Source: Nannochloris sp. 'desiccata' | Taxonomy: Eukaryota > Chlorophyta > Trebouxiophyceae > Chlorellales > Chlorellaceae | Direction of reading: 5' to 3' | Assembly (NCBI GenBank): GCA_019044685.2 | Contig: JAGTXX020000005.1 | Span: 124,001 to 188,000 of the forward strand | Length of the DNA stretch: 64,000 bases | Part shown: positions 41,760 through 54,132 of the stretch, one piece after another | Position numbering within the stretch: position 1 is the first letter of the stretch | Layout of the letters: each line of letters begins with the position of its first letter | Made by a program: the position numbers and the translations under genes | The notes under the pieces: model-generated | What the model was told of the DNA's origin: nothing | What the model saw: only the letters and a program-made list of their open reading frames with translations | The model's database searches: none

Positions 41760-44717
41760 TTATTCCATAGCATAATTGGGATTTAATGCCAACACCCGCT
41801 CCAATCTTACTCTCTTTCCATAGTCAGCCCCTGTCTCCCCTTCCCTTCTTTCTGGCTGCTCCACAACCATAAGCACCTGCTCTCTACGAAGCAAGTGCGC
41901 CACAATCTTTTCGGCAAGAACAATCTCCTCAACACCTTGCTCGCGAGTGGCAATGGCGCCACGCTGCACCAGATAATCGAAATACCATTTAAGGAGATCA
42001 CGCTGGCATGCACCAACGATATCCCCATCAGGTCCGATATCAAGCCTTTGGGCACCCTCACCATCACCGCGCTCAAGCTCCTTGAGTCTCATAACCATCA
42101 AGTTCTTCACGTTGTTAAGTTTAGCTTGAGTAACCTTGGTTGTGATTTTAGCAGTGGCCGCAGCAGCAGTCGCAGCAGCAGCTGCATCCTCCTCCTCTTC
42201 CTCAGCTCCCGCTCTCGCTGCTGCTACGTCCGCATCTTCTTCCATAGGTTCAGCACCATCACCATCTTCAGCAGCTGCTTCAGGTGCACCAGGCACATCT
42301 TCCATAATACCATCAACCCCTTCTTCATCAAACACCTCCTCATCTGCCAACTCAGCATCAGGCGACTCCACGTGCACAATAGAATTCTTCACCAAACGGA
42401 ACGCTTCCTTCACATCAGTACGTGACACCTCATCACGTAAATGCAACCTGGCCAACGCTTCAGACAAACGCACTAAAGCTTCCAGCTGACGGACGGTAAT
42501 ACGATATGCAGAGGAGCTCCCTGGAGAGGCATCGTCAGTTCTGAGACGCTTATAACTGCTGACAAGCTGACGTTGCGCAGCTTCAGTGAGTCTGGGTTTA
42601 ATAGCACGTGCGTATTTCAGGTAGCATTGCATACGTTCCATAGTATAGGCAGGATTCAATGCAGCGCCGGCGCCTTGATGGACAGATAAAATGTGATTAG
42701 CAATCTGAGCGTCCAAATGGGCATCAGGCTCGTCAACCATCACGTGAAGCAAATCGAATCGAGAAAGAATCGCAGGAGGTAACGCAACGTTGTATCTCAA
42801 AGGTTTAGAACGGTCATAACGGCCAGCCATGGGGTTGGCCGCAGCAAGAATAGAGGTACGTGCATTCAAGGTAGCCTGAATACCAGCTTTGGCAATGGAG
42901 ATGGTCTGCTGTTCCATAGCTTCATGGATAGCGACTTGATCTTTAATATCCATTTTATCGAATTCGTCGATGCAGCAAATACCGTTGTCAGCAAGCATAA
43001 GCGCACCAGCTTCAATGCAGAACTCTCCAGAATCGGCTTCTCGGACCACGGAAGCTGTCAAACCAGCAGCAGAGGAGGACTTTCCAGAGGTGTAGACAGC
43101 ACGAGGTAAGAACGCAGCAACGTATTTAAGGATTTGGGACTTGGCACATGCAGGATCGCCTACAATTGCCACGTTGATATCTCCACGAAGCTTGATTCCT
43201 TCTTTAGTAGATTTCTGAACGCCACCGAGCAACATCAACAGCACAGCTCTTTTGACGTCTGTGCTGCCAAACACATTGGGAGCGATGGAAGCAGCCATAC
43301 GATCGTATAAAGCACGATCACGACGCATTTCTTCAAGACCTTCACGCTGTTCAGGGGAGAATTGCTCCAAGACTTCCTCAGGCGCAAGATCATCATCAGC
43401 ACGGATATTGACCATGCCGCCCCGCTGGTCCAAAGGCTGAGTACCACAGGCAATAAAGGCCAAGCGGTAAGTAAGCTCGCGGACACCAGTACGGGCAGGA
43501 CCATTAGTAAGGCCAGTGACACCTTCCGCAGGGGCAGAACGCTCAACACCAGATTGACGAGTCTTCAAGCGTTCACCAGGAGCCATAAGAGCAGCAACAT
43601 CGGGAACCACAACAAGGCAGCCAGTGAAAACGGCTTTATCACCAGGACGAACACCTTCTACGAGATCGTTCCGTAAGATAACGTCCATAGTACGGGGTAA
43701 AGAACCAGCAGGTACCTCATCAGGATTCTCTTGAACTCGAGCTTTTTGCCAGTCGACAAAAGTGGAGTCTTCCATTACCAAAGCCCATTTGTTGGTATTT
43801 TGACACTGGGCAGCAGGACAGATGGTAGGAGGAGTGTACTTGAACTGTTGCTGAACGCCCCTGACCTCGTGCATGCAAGCAATGCAGCGGAAGGTACCTG
43901 TGAACAGCTCGGGGCGGACTTCGGTGGTACGAGTAACAGTACCCACAAACTGAGCCAAAGTACCGATTTTATCAGAACGGAGAGAACGGAGACGGTCATT
44001 GTGTTCCAAATTGAAGAAAGATACCCAGAATTCTTTATCACCGCCATCTTCTCTCTCGGCGTAGGTGTCGAGGTGCTCGCGGACAAAATCACGGACAGCA
44101 GCACGGAGGTAAGGTTCCATACGGTAGTAAGCATCGATAATATCAGCGGCAAGAGACTGCATGAGGAGATAGATTGGGTGGTTTGAAGAAAAGCGACAAA
44201 AACAACAATTTGAAGCAATAAATTTGGTATAATGGGAGAAATTAAGAGCAAGCGATCACTTACCTGGTCATAATCAACAAGGTGATCGAAGTCAACATAA
44301 AGAGTATTAAGCTCGCGTTCTTTCATCACAGCAAGCTGGTCGACGTAAACAAGCCTATTCTGGCTAGCTTGGGCACCTGCACATGAAGAATTTCAAATGA
44401 ATTGGAGCACGTAAAACGCAGCATTAGATTTCAAATTTGAAATCCCAAGTTCAGAATAATATTCCCAAAAACTTGCGCAGGCCGGATACTCCTGAAAAGC
44501 TTTGCAACGAAATGGGTGACCTCAAATACTTTCAAAAAGTTTAAATCTTCATACCTGAGACAGCGCTCGCTTGGCTGCTATTTTCGGCCTCTGCAGATTC
44601 ATATACCATATGTTCACTCAAGAAGCGGTAGAAGCGGGTCTGGCGCTGCATGCACTCCTCGACAGTCGCGCTAATGTTATTAAAGGCAGCATCGCTGCCC
44701 TGTTGAGCCGGATCCAT
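41760..44717 (-). CDS. MCM6: MCM6, subunit of the replicative helicase
   Basis: Exons 44717-44555, 44376-44264 and 44156-41760 join (phases 1 and 0) to 890 residues. MCM6 is one of six ATPase subunits of the MCM2-7 helicase. Exon 1 begins MDPAQQGSDAAFNNISATVE; exon 2 contains MKERELNTLYVDFDHLVDYD. Exon 3 has FWVSFFNLEHNDRLRSLRSD, a zinc finger (CIACMHEV ... CPAAQCQN), the Walker A loop GDPACAKSQ (near 420), Walker B CCIDEFDKMD (near 487) and the arginine finger LSRFDLLHV (near 564). A Glu/Ala-rich acidic insert (about residues 670-740) precedes the C-terminal winged-helix region. The MCM6-specific N-terminal wording separates it from the other MCM paralogues. Cyclin A lies immediately downstream. 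Confidence 0.93.
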
Positions 44718-45551
44718 ACCGGCAGCACGTTGCACTTTAATAGATTAAGTGCAAAATATGCGATATAATACAATAGATAGGCGGTCTGATTAGCCAATCA
44801 GTGAAATCAATACAAAATTAAATAGAAATTTTAAATTTTCAGGAAGAAAGTCGAAATCGTGAGCGGTGCATGCCTCCTTGAGTCTGAGGGAGAAAGGGGG
44901 CGCGATTTCACTCGGTATCTCGTTTTTGGTTAGCTTGAAGCATATACATTTACCACGAATTTTGGAATGCCCCTGCAGAAGCGACCTGGCGGAGTGGGGT
45001 CGGCCGGTCACTGCCCCACCGCCGCCAGAGTATATGTATATATCCCTCCTTTTCCTCTGTACCTATAGCTCTAAGATACTACCAATTGACTTGGAAAGGC
45101 CCCTACATTGAAAGAGACGGTTAAACCCCGTCCTCCCTATCTCCAAAGCATTACAAGGCCCATTTTGTCTCTTATCGAGTTTAACATGTTTTCAATGACC
45201 AAGAGGTTGCGCCTCTTGTGTGTATTATAGATATGTTCTATTCCCTTCTGTTCGTTTTCCTCTGTTAATCCACGATAGAAGGCTTCAATTGTAATAGCAG
45301 TTACAGAGATATAAGAATGCATTTATAAACAAAGGAAAATACAAAGTGGTAATACAGGGATATTGCAGGCGTAGAAAATGAAAGAATGTTGGTAAATTTT
45401 GGAATGACTAAAAAGCCGCCCCCATCATTAAAAGAGAGGCAGTCAAGCTCTCTACATTTATTATCTACTCGTACTAATTAAGTAAGTGCTATTAATATCG
45501 ATTATAATTCATTAATTATTTAGTTTCTGTATTTGAGTATACACATTTATT
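44718..45551. other. 0.8-kb region upstream of MCM6, no supported gene
   Basis: The region lies between the MCM6 start and the stop of the F-box/propeller gene, both on the minus strand. It must hold the MCM6 promoter. Small frames (for example 45137-45322 minus and 44866-45111 plus) have no protein character. A short TATATGTATATAT tract occurs near 45031. Confidence 0.45.
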
Positions 45552-48249
45552 TTAATTTCCACTACGGCGACTACGTTTAGCCTTTGAAGGCCCAGCTTCA
45601 GCCACTGCTGCATTTTGCTGGTTTCCCCCCGCCATTCCCCCCAATCCAGCTTCAGCTTCGGCACTCTTCTTGCCAACTACAAGGTCACCTCCAACCGGAT
45701 TCTTTCCACTGTGTTTATTTCGTTGTACTTGCCTCTGCTCTGCATGCTGGGCATCAGTTAATCCAAACCCTTCTTTTGAGAAATCAATCACTACCAACGA
45801 CCCCTCAGCCCCATCGGGATATTTATCCACCGGAGCGACTGCAGCTACAAGGAGATGGCCAGCGGCGTGTATAGATTCAATTATACCTTCAATTGGGATA
45901 GATTTATAACGACGTCCAGTTTCGGTATCAATACAAATGATGGCACGAGGGGCAAGACTACCCTCAGCTCTACTTTTTATTTTTTTTAACGTTCTTCTCT
46001 GTTTCACGTCGTCATAATTATTACTGCCACCAGTAGCTCCCTCTACCCCAGGTCTGCTAACGAACGGACCTGCCTTTTTTCCTTTCCTAGATCCAACAGA
46101 TTTCGGTCCTAGACCATATAAATACGTCCCCGCCTCTTTTTCCCTTTTCAACAAAGCCGCAGTCCCAGCACACGAGCTATCTCCACTCGTAAAAATCGTT
46201 TTTCCACTCTGAATATATTCCACAATAACTGGCTCAGCATTAGGATACACCGTCATTCTACCAGTAGACGACATAGATGGAGCTTTTGGCTTGGGTAATA
46301 GGTCAGTATGGCTTTCTACAGGCATTAAAGTCTTTCGAACCCATGCGGGAGCGTTTGGAAAATGTGCGTCATGCGGCTCTGTAGAATCCTCAAGTAAAGA
46401 TTGTATACGATCTCTTAAAGTATACTGACCATTTTCTTTATTACTCGTCGTATCTGGAGCATATCCCATTGGAAAGGAATCCATCGCGGCGTTCTCAAAA
46501 TTGGCAACATACAGAGAGTTTGTCACATCCAAGTAAAAAGCTGCACCCGTAGAGTTTGGGAGAGGCCATGAAAAGGCACCTACATCGACGTTTCCAAAGC
46601 GAATTCGTGCTTCATGGACACCACGCCATTGGTGCATTGGGAGGGTAAATTGTAAAGTGCCGTCATCTGCCAAAACGTACAGATTTTCGAGGCCAACGAC
46701 GTAAATTCGCTTTGCAGCGGTGCTCATAGAGAGATCGCAAATTGGGTCGTTATTGACCGTGGTGAATATGTGGTGGAGAGAAAATTGTGCAGCGGGTGCA
46801 GTTTTGGTAGAATTATTAGTACCATAAGGTCTATTGGGGATATTATATTCAATTTCGTCTCCAAATATAGTATTATTAGCAGCAGCATTTTCAACAGGTG
46901 CTGCCACCGCCGCAGTAGCCGCCTGTGTTGGAGCAACCGCTGGAGGGGTAGTTAATTTTTCATCATTTTTATTGTCATCAAACCGTGTCTCAGGAGACAT
47001 CCATTCATTTTTCAATCTCCAGCGAAATACTCTACAATCGTACAACGCAGCTCCAGCAATAGCTACCTGTCCCCCAACATCACTATTACGACTCATCAGC
47101 ATCGCAGCAGCTTCCGGGTGAAGCGGAAGTGCATCAGGACCGACTTCAGGTAATGTAATACTCGATTCTCTGAAACATTGACCTGTGTGTAAGTCCATCA
47201 ATCTGATTCTAATGCGATTTTCCGAGGGGTCGGCACCAGCGATGACTAAAACTCCAGGTACCCCGCCATCCATAAATTCAAAAGGACACCTTCCTTGCCC
47301 GTACGAGCTGTCTAAAGGCACGTCCACAAGCTCTAAAGTAATAGGATCGAGTATAGATGCAATTAAATTGGCATTTTCAGCCCAATGACGGCCTTCTTCT
47401 TCCTCGTCTTGGTCAGCCACGGCACTTTGGATTCTAATTATCGCTCCTTCTTGGATTCTCCAAAGAAAGAGACGGCCATCTCCGAGTTGGAGCTGCTTAA
47501 CAACGTCGTGAATGGTGCATAAAGGGCGATTTTGGGAATTACAGAGCGTTGCCGATGACCACACTTTGACTGTCCAACCTGTGAGGCGAATGCAGTGGGT
47601 GGGTGGTGGGCGGTAGTGCATTGTGCAGATGCGAGGCTCGGGTTTTGCGTCTAGAAGTAGCACTTCGCTGATTTTACCCTCGCGGCGGTTGATAGGGAAC
47701 ACTGAAGCTACACAATCGCCTATAAAGAATGGGGAAAAGCGAAGAGGAGATTCGTACAGTGAATTGTTTATGATTTATGATTTAAATGGAGCCTATTATT
47801 TCTTGGAAAGTAAAAGGCGGTTGGAGTCTGTTGCTGTTTTTTGATTGAGTAAGAATAGAATACTGTATTTAGTTCAAAATCTTACCTTTACGAACTACAG
47901 AATTGGCACGAAGCTGGTCTCTATACCCACCTGCTGCCCGAGACCAGCGCCATAGGCCTTGGTCAGAAATTTCTCTCGTCCAACTTGCCTTGAAGAGATG
48001 GTCGCTAGATGCAACTTCAGCACCCCAATTTTTGCACACGCATGCACACGCTACAAGGTCTTTTGGGTCTGTCATAAAGTCGAAGACCTTGCCTAAGATG
48101 CTCAAATTAGACCAGGGAGCCATAGTGCGCTCGTGTGTTGGATTATCAGAATTGGGCTCTTGCAGTGGCATGACTGTTCTATCTACTTTGCCACTTATAG
48201 GCCTCTTCTCTAAGTGGGAGATTTTATTATTTGGACTCGATATCTCCAT
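45552..48249 (-). CDS. F-box protein with probable beta-propeller C-terminus
   Basis: Exon 1 (48249-47886) and exon 2 (47719-45552) join over a 166-nt intron in phase 1, giving 843 residues. Exon 1 holds an F-box-like module at about 45-95: WSNLSILGKVFDFMTDPKDL, then CACVCKNWGAEVASSDHLFK. Exon 2 begins GDCVASVFPINRREG and continues with repeated beta-strand-like units containing HCIRLTGWTVKVWSSATLCN, DGRLFLWRIQEG, GVLVIAGADPSENRIRIRLM and RIYVVGLENLYVLADDGTLQ. These look like degenerate WD/propeller blades that would bind the target. The last 130 residues are basic and low in order (KKIKSRAEGS ... SKAKRSRRSGN), possibly nuclear. The substrate is unknown. The open frame in exon 2 starts at GTG and alone would miss the F-box. 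Confidence 0.68.
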
Positions 48250-48969
48250 CGTCGTGGGTTGGGAGAAATGAGGGCGTTAAAGCGAAAAGTCAAACTGCAT
48301 GCAAGAAATTCAAAATCAGGGGCATGTTTAGTTTATGGCAGATTGTGGCAACGACTTTTGCATTACTATTGGAAAAATCCAACTTACAGGAATATAGAAA
48401 GAAAAAATAAGATTGCTCTCTGGGGGAAATGGTGAGTAGTATATAAGCCGATGATTGCGGAAGCACGAGCCCAAAATGCAACCCAATAACCCCTTTTTTT
48501 GTCTCCAGAATTTCCGAATTTAAACAACCCTGCCTCAGCATCAGCGCTTCATTATACACGAAAGTGCGCATGCACGCAGGCTTATCTGCTGTCTTTTTCT
48601 CTAAATATGGCAGCTTGCAGAATGGAGTACGCCGTCCCCGCTCGGATGAAAAAACTGTCCGTGGCCTATATTAAGCCCCTAGAAGGTATCTTTCCCTTCG
48701 GCCGCGCCAAATGAAACACGGATATGCCGATTTATTTCCCGCTGCGTTCTGTATACTTGGCCTTGTGACATACATCAGATTCTCTTTCGGCGCCTTGTGG
48801 CCAGCTAGCTCAGCTGCCAGAGAGAGGGGCAAGAGAGAGTCGATTTATTCGAAACCCATTTCTATGGCAACTTATTTTTAAGCCGGGCGATTTAATCAGT
48901 CATATAAAAAAACATTGCGCTGCGGAACAAGACAACAAGGGACGCTATTCCGCTTAGTTAATTTAAAAG
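48250..48969. promoter_or_regulatory. Divergent promoter region, F-box/propeller / OTU-like gene
   Basis: A 720-bp spacer between head-to-head genes. Small frames are present on both strands but none is convincing. Both promoters should lie here; I cannot identify specific sites. Confidence 0.4.
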
Positions 48970-50219
48970 ATGGCCTCAGTTGTGACCTCTGCAAGGCAAT
49001 TGTTGTTCAGACACCCATCATTCTGGGCAGAAGATGAGCAACCTGAACAACTTCTAGAACAGGTCATGGAAGATCCAAGGGTAATTGCTTCAGAAAAGTG
49101 GGTCTATACCGCGATCAGCAATCAAACCACACCATTCATCGCATCTTTAGATGAAAACACGATTAATGTTGGCTTTTGCTTAGAAAATGGGGCACAGAAG
49201 AATTGTTTTAGACGTATTATTGCTCATCCATCTGGCGAAACTTCAGGTAAGACTCTATACGCTGCATACGTTCTCTAATATCAAGGGGGCATTGTGTCGG
49301 CAAAGGGGATACAACAAATAGCCCCCCCTGACGGGCTTGACGGCTTGTTTTAGTAGCCTAAAATCGTGCCATTTGAGAAGGACATATAAACTCTAGATAC
49401 TGTGATTCAAAAGAACGCAGACCAGTCGATATTTCTCTGGCCGATCTTGCCCCTACATTCGCTCGATCTGCCGCATAAATTTTTCCAACCCCTCATCTCC
49501 CACTTTGATTTTTTTCAGGTTATACTTGGCTGGATCGATATATGGCCTACGAAAATTTAAACAAACTTCATTTAGGCCACGAATGCGTCATCAGCGAATC
49601 AGAACCTGAAGGAGCAGAGCAACGAATTAATAAAAGATTAATTATTGGCCGACTTGAAGCCACACCACCGCTCCGACAGCTGAACAAATCTACTGCAACA
49701 ACTCCTCATACCACAACACACAGCTCCATCATGCATAACCCCAAATCTGCCTCCTTTGCTAGTTTAGAAGGTGGAAATTCTCTTTTTGAGGCCTTTTCCA
49801 CAGCTGTCTGGGGCTCCTCCGCATATCACCTCCACCTCCGCCAGCTTGTTGTCGACTACATGCGACAAGAGCCGACTACAGAATACGCTGCATTTTTGGG
49901 TAACGATTTCCACAAATATCTCGACTATATGTCGCAACCTGGTGTTGCAGGGGATGAATTGGTTTTAAGAGCCCTTGCAGATAGGTTTGGGTTGCCTCTT
50001 ACAGTGGTCACTGGAGACGAGGTGATTTGGTGTGTGAGGTACCCAGCCAGAGATACCTGGTCTCAACGGGAAGTGTTTCTAGCTGTGGCTCCTGGTGCGA
50101 GATTCTCTGCTGTGCGTCGTCAATCGGCGATTACAACGTTGAAATTGACGTTTTCTAGTGGGGAGGATGCAAAAGCGGCCAGAGCTGTGATAAGAAAACA
50201 TACTGAAGCGGAAATTTGA
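48970..50219 (+). CDS. OTU-fold protein lacking catalytic Cys and His (pseudoprotease)
   Basis: Exon 1 (48970-49246) and exon 2 (49519-50219) join over a 272-nt intron in phase 1 to 325 residues. The second half aligns by eye to OTU deubiquitinases: GGNSLFEAFSTAVWGSS, LRQLVVDYMRQEP, YLDYMSQPGVAGDELVLRAL, ADRFGLPLTVVTGDE and REVFLAVAPGARFSAVRR. Active OTUs have D-G-x-C at the first motif and a catalytic His in the last (H-Y-D/N). Here these positions are Ser180 and Arg287, so peptidase activity is not expected. The aromatic and glycine scaffold is retained, which argues for a working fold, perhaps for ubiquitin binding. Residues 1-100 include a second module (EKWVYTAISNQTTPFIASLD) that I do not recognise. 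Confidence 0.62.
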
Positions 50220-50713
50220 AAAGAGATCCGAGCCCCTGGTGATCGTCGGCATTGTTCTGAAGCGTTTCGTACTATTTACTAATAAATGAAAAAACACTAA
50301 ATCCATGATCTATACGTACCTTTCTTAAATGCATTTTTACTATGTTTACTTCGTCTGCAGAGGGCGGCTGTGCCTTCGTGTTGAGTGTTGGAAGCAGCAG
50401 CTGTGTTGTGTATTCTTTTTCCGATTTTCCTGATCGTACCCTTTGTATTTGTAAAGAGTAGTTTGTAAAGAATATAATATAGGTGGTTGCTAGCAAATAA
50501 GAAAAGAGTTTGCCAGGAGCTTTGAGCACCTCGCTCCGCTCGTCACGCTGGGTATGCTGGCCTTCTTTGAGATTAAAAAGCTGAAAAATATTCAAAGAAT
50601 CGTATATCTAACCTAGCATTAGGTATAGGAGATAGCTCGTTATGCGATCAAAACGCTGATGGGGCCTGCAATGTTCTCTGATCGTTGGAAAAACCTTTAA
50701 AAACAATTGCCAA
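50220..50713. other. Intergenic region; possible minus-strand exon not supported
   Basis: These 494 bp lie between the OTU-like gene and the ATRIP-like gene, both on the plus strand. A minus-strand stretch 50595-50305 is open, is preceded by a TTTTTCAG and followed by GTACGT, and looks exon-like with one hydrophobic segment. No partner exon could be found on either side without colliding with neighbours, so I do not annotate it as a gene. Confidence 0.4.
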
Positions 50714-53700
50714 ATGGATTTCGGTGACGACGATGATCTCGATGATGAGACCTTTGCGTTAGTTGATAAGCTTGTTGAAGAACACAATGCTAAGAAAGCA
50801 CTGGTAAGTAGCTTGCTTTGCAAGACAACTTTTTGTAATTTGAATCGAAACTAAAATCTGGTCACACTTTCACCGGACCCTTATGTTCAATCTATGAGCA
50901 GATACAGCTGCAGTCTCAAGTGAGTCCTATCGGTGACCGACCAAGTACCCAAAATGGAGGCCCCGCTCATCAAATGCAACCAGCTGCTCTTTTCCCTGCC
51001 GCTCGGCCGCAGGCGGAGCAAGCACCACAAGCACCACAGCAAAGGCCTCCTCTACCCCCAGGCGTAGGTGGAGCTCCAGTTGGCAGGATCACACATGCCG
51101 CTGCTCGGCTTCGTGCAGAAGCAGCACCTGAATATGTGAGCCCTCCCCCTGCTGCTGCTGTAGCAAGCGGCAGTAGACACATACCTTCTCAACAACCGCC
51201 AGCTCAAGACTCTCTACAAGCTCAGCAGCGCTTAAGTGAGCTCGAAGGAACAAATAAATTACTCAGAACGAATCTAGACTATGTAGAACGCGATAGAATA
51301 GCTCTTCGGCAGAGAATACAGCATCTAGAAGCTAAAAGCGGTGGCAGCGGTCCAGTGCAGGTTGCTAGTATGGTCGAAATGCAGCGACAATTAGAACAAA
51401 TAAAGCAGCAATTGCTGTTTAAAACCCAAGAATTAGAAGATGCAAAGCGCCGGGCTGCCTCCACGAGAGCTCAAGACACATCAGCAGCAACGACATCAGT
51501 CGGAGCAGTAGCGACCGGAAGAGCGGCAGCGCTTCAACCGCCATCTGAGCAGCAACAACAACAGAAATCTGAACGTATTAAACGACGTGCAAATGGTACT
51601 GAAGTCCCTGTACCTCCTACTAGTATAACAGCAGCAGCAGCACCGCAGCAGGGGGCGCCTTCTGCTCCACATGCCCCTCTCTTCTCACCTTCTACTCTAT
51701 CAGAAATCGTCTCTTCTATTTCGAATTCTTTTGTAGTTAGCGGGGAGCCTAGCAATGAGAGCCCTGCTGCAGTTATAGCACGTCTCTGGGCATCCTGCCC
51801 TGAGTCTATGAGTACTTTGCTGACTCGAAATACTTCACAGTCACATTCTACTGTCGCAATAACAGCAACAGCAACATCAAGGACGACTGCAGCAGCTCCT
51901 GGCGGCGGCGGTGGTGGTGGCAGTGATCAAGAGCTCTCTCGACTTCATTTATTATTAAAAGACGATTTCTCCAAAGCTTCTGCTGGTGTGATGCAACCCT
52001 TCACTCTCTTAGGCCCTCTCGCAGTGTACGTGTCACGAGTATGCTGTTTAATTGATAACGACAATTGTGGACAAGAGAAGGAGACAGAACAACATGTGTT
52101 GAGTATTGCAAGTGCTGCTTTGACTATAATGCGGTATTTAATACTAAATGACGCTTTCTGCCGACATGCAGCATTACTCTCTTGTGGGTATGATACTCCT
52201 AGTCACATAGATGATACTGGAGAGAATCTGCTGACGAGGCATTCCAATAGAATAGTTTTCAAAAAGAAACCTATCAGTGCTGCTTCTGGTGGTCTCGGTG
52301 GTTGTGTTAGTGGGAGTGGGAATGGCCCTTTTCGTGGTGGTGGAATAGATGCAGGAATACAGCCTTTAATAGCGCAATTATCTCGCTTGAATACCACTGG
52401 ATGCAATACCGGTGCTATTTATACAAAGCGTGATGGTCATAGTGCGGCAACAGGATTGCAAGCGCTGTGTATCAATGCAGCTCTTCTGTCTTCAAATCAC
52501 GAGTCTAGTAGGCTATTAATTGGTGTTGCCAATTTAGCGCATGCACTCGTTACCTGTGCACCTGTTGGCAGTGGAACTGCAAATGCCGGTCGAGGTAGAG
52601 GTATCTTTCTTCCTTTGCTCCGCTCTGGAGCTATTCTTGCTTTATTGCGTGGAGTGCCTTCACAGCAACGGTGCCGTAGCATACAGCTTCTCCATGCCTT
52701 GCTTGAAGATTCGCAGATTTCTATAGAGTTTGAAGCTGTATGCGCCGCTTCCTCAACAGGTGGTGCTGGAGCTCTTGATGGGGCTGCCGGGGATACACCT
52801 AAAACCAGAGCAGCAGCAGCCCGAGAAGCGAAATTAAATAAAAAGACGAGTGCCACCAAGGATAATAAAAACAAAATCAACAAGGATATGAATGAAGATG
52901 ACGCGGACGGTGTGAGGGGTGCAGGGGAAGCAGCAGTGATCCGCAGCTGGGCTGGGGAGATAATGGTTGCATTATCAAGTTGCCTAGTGCTTGTACCTTA
53001 CAAACAAGTAAACGAAGAAGACTCTAAAACCGGCGAGGATACTGCATCGGAGAAGAATAACTCAGCATCGATCAACAGGGACGGTGAAACAGCACTTGCT
53101 CGTTCTGTGCTTGCACTGATGGCTCTTCTCCTAGAAAAACGATACACCGCGTGTTTTATGCAAATATTCCATCTTGATGATACTGTACTACGAAAAAGGA
53201 GTAGTCTTGGTGGTAACAGTGGCATTTACTTAAGCGGCGGCGGGGGTGTTGGTATTGGTGGGAGCGGCAACGGCAACAACAATGACATAGCTAAAAATAC
53301 TAGATCTACTAGGGATAGCAATAGTAATAGTCAGTCTTCTAGTAATACGTTAATTATTTCCTTCCCAGTACGTTTAGTCATACTCGCTGAAGATTCTGTC
53401 AAGTACCGTGGCGATGACGAGGACGTCACTCTCCTTCGCACTGCGCTCTGGCCCGAAGGACGATCCCCTGCTGTGCGGGCTGTGCAGTCCACGTGGCAAT
53501 ACCGCCTGCGTCTTGCCCAAGAATCACTCACGCTTCTTCGTGGGGTCATATTAGTAGAAGGGGCATTAGCGAACCTTGCGTTAGAGGAATTGTTATTAAC
53601 TCCACAGTTGGCACAGAGGATGCTAGCGGCGGCAGGGCGAATGGCAAGGATAACAGCTACAGCACCACCTTCTCAAATACACCACTCTTCTACTTCTTCT

Positions 53701-53934
53701 TCTTCAATTTTAGGAGAACAAGACCATACGTCAGCTTCCCAATCTGAAATGTTGTTTCCAGCCTTACCTGTAGCGCCGTGGGCCTATGCGATAGGGAGCA
53801 GCTCAAATGCAGCAAGTCTTGCTCCGCTGGCGGCGGCCGAGAGAAGGGCGGGGTTACCCTGCTGCTCGGGGAATGATGTGTCGTACTTGGCGAGAGGAAT
53901 AAGGAATAGAATTTTGTATAAATTAAGAAGTTGA
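50714..53934 (+). CDS. ATRIP-like checkpoint protein
   Basis: Exon 1 (50714-50803) and exon 2 (50902-53934) join in phase 0 to 1040 residues. The N-terminus MDFGDDDDLDDETFALVDKL is an acidic amphipathic helix, like the RPA-binding element of ATRIP. After a Pro/Ala/Gln-rich linker, a coiled coil spans about residues 139-216 (LSELEGTNKLLRTNLDYVER; EMQRQLEQIKQQLLFKTQEL), very close in style to the ATRIP 'LqfKdxEl' coiled coil. The rest is helical with Gly/Ser-rich inserts, as expected for the HEAT-like body that binds ATR kinase. ATR-ATRIP recognises RPA-coated single-stranded DNA and triggers the S-phase checkpoint. The family assignment rests on layout and short motifs; another coiled-coil protein is possible. 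Two TGTAA signals follow at 53964 and 53969. Confidence 0.55.
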
Positions 53935-54132
53935 TCACAGTAGAATATAGTAGTGAAACCTAATGTAATGTAAACTCAACTTGAAGACAGATTTTGTTGT
54001 TGCAGAGCTGCTCTGAGAGCAGCGGCGTAGCAGGATGGTTCAGAACTTGATCAAGATAAAGGGGCAAAAATCTCCACAAAGCATGTAATAGCTATGCATA
54101 TAAACTATGTTTGACATAGGTACAACGTCACC

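Noticed and set aside
50272..50595. Exon-like minus-strand frame flanked by CAG and GTACGT
   Set aside because: No compatible first or last exon exists between the neighbouring genes; the content is not recognised.
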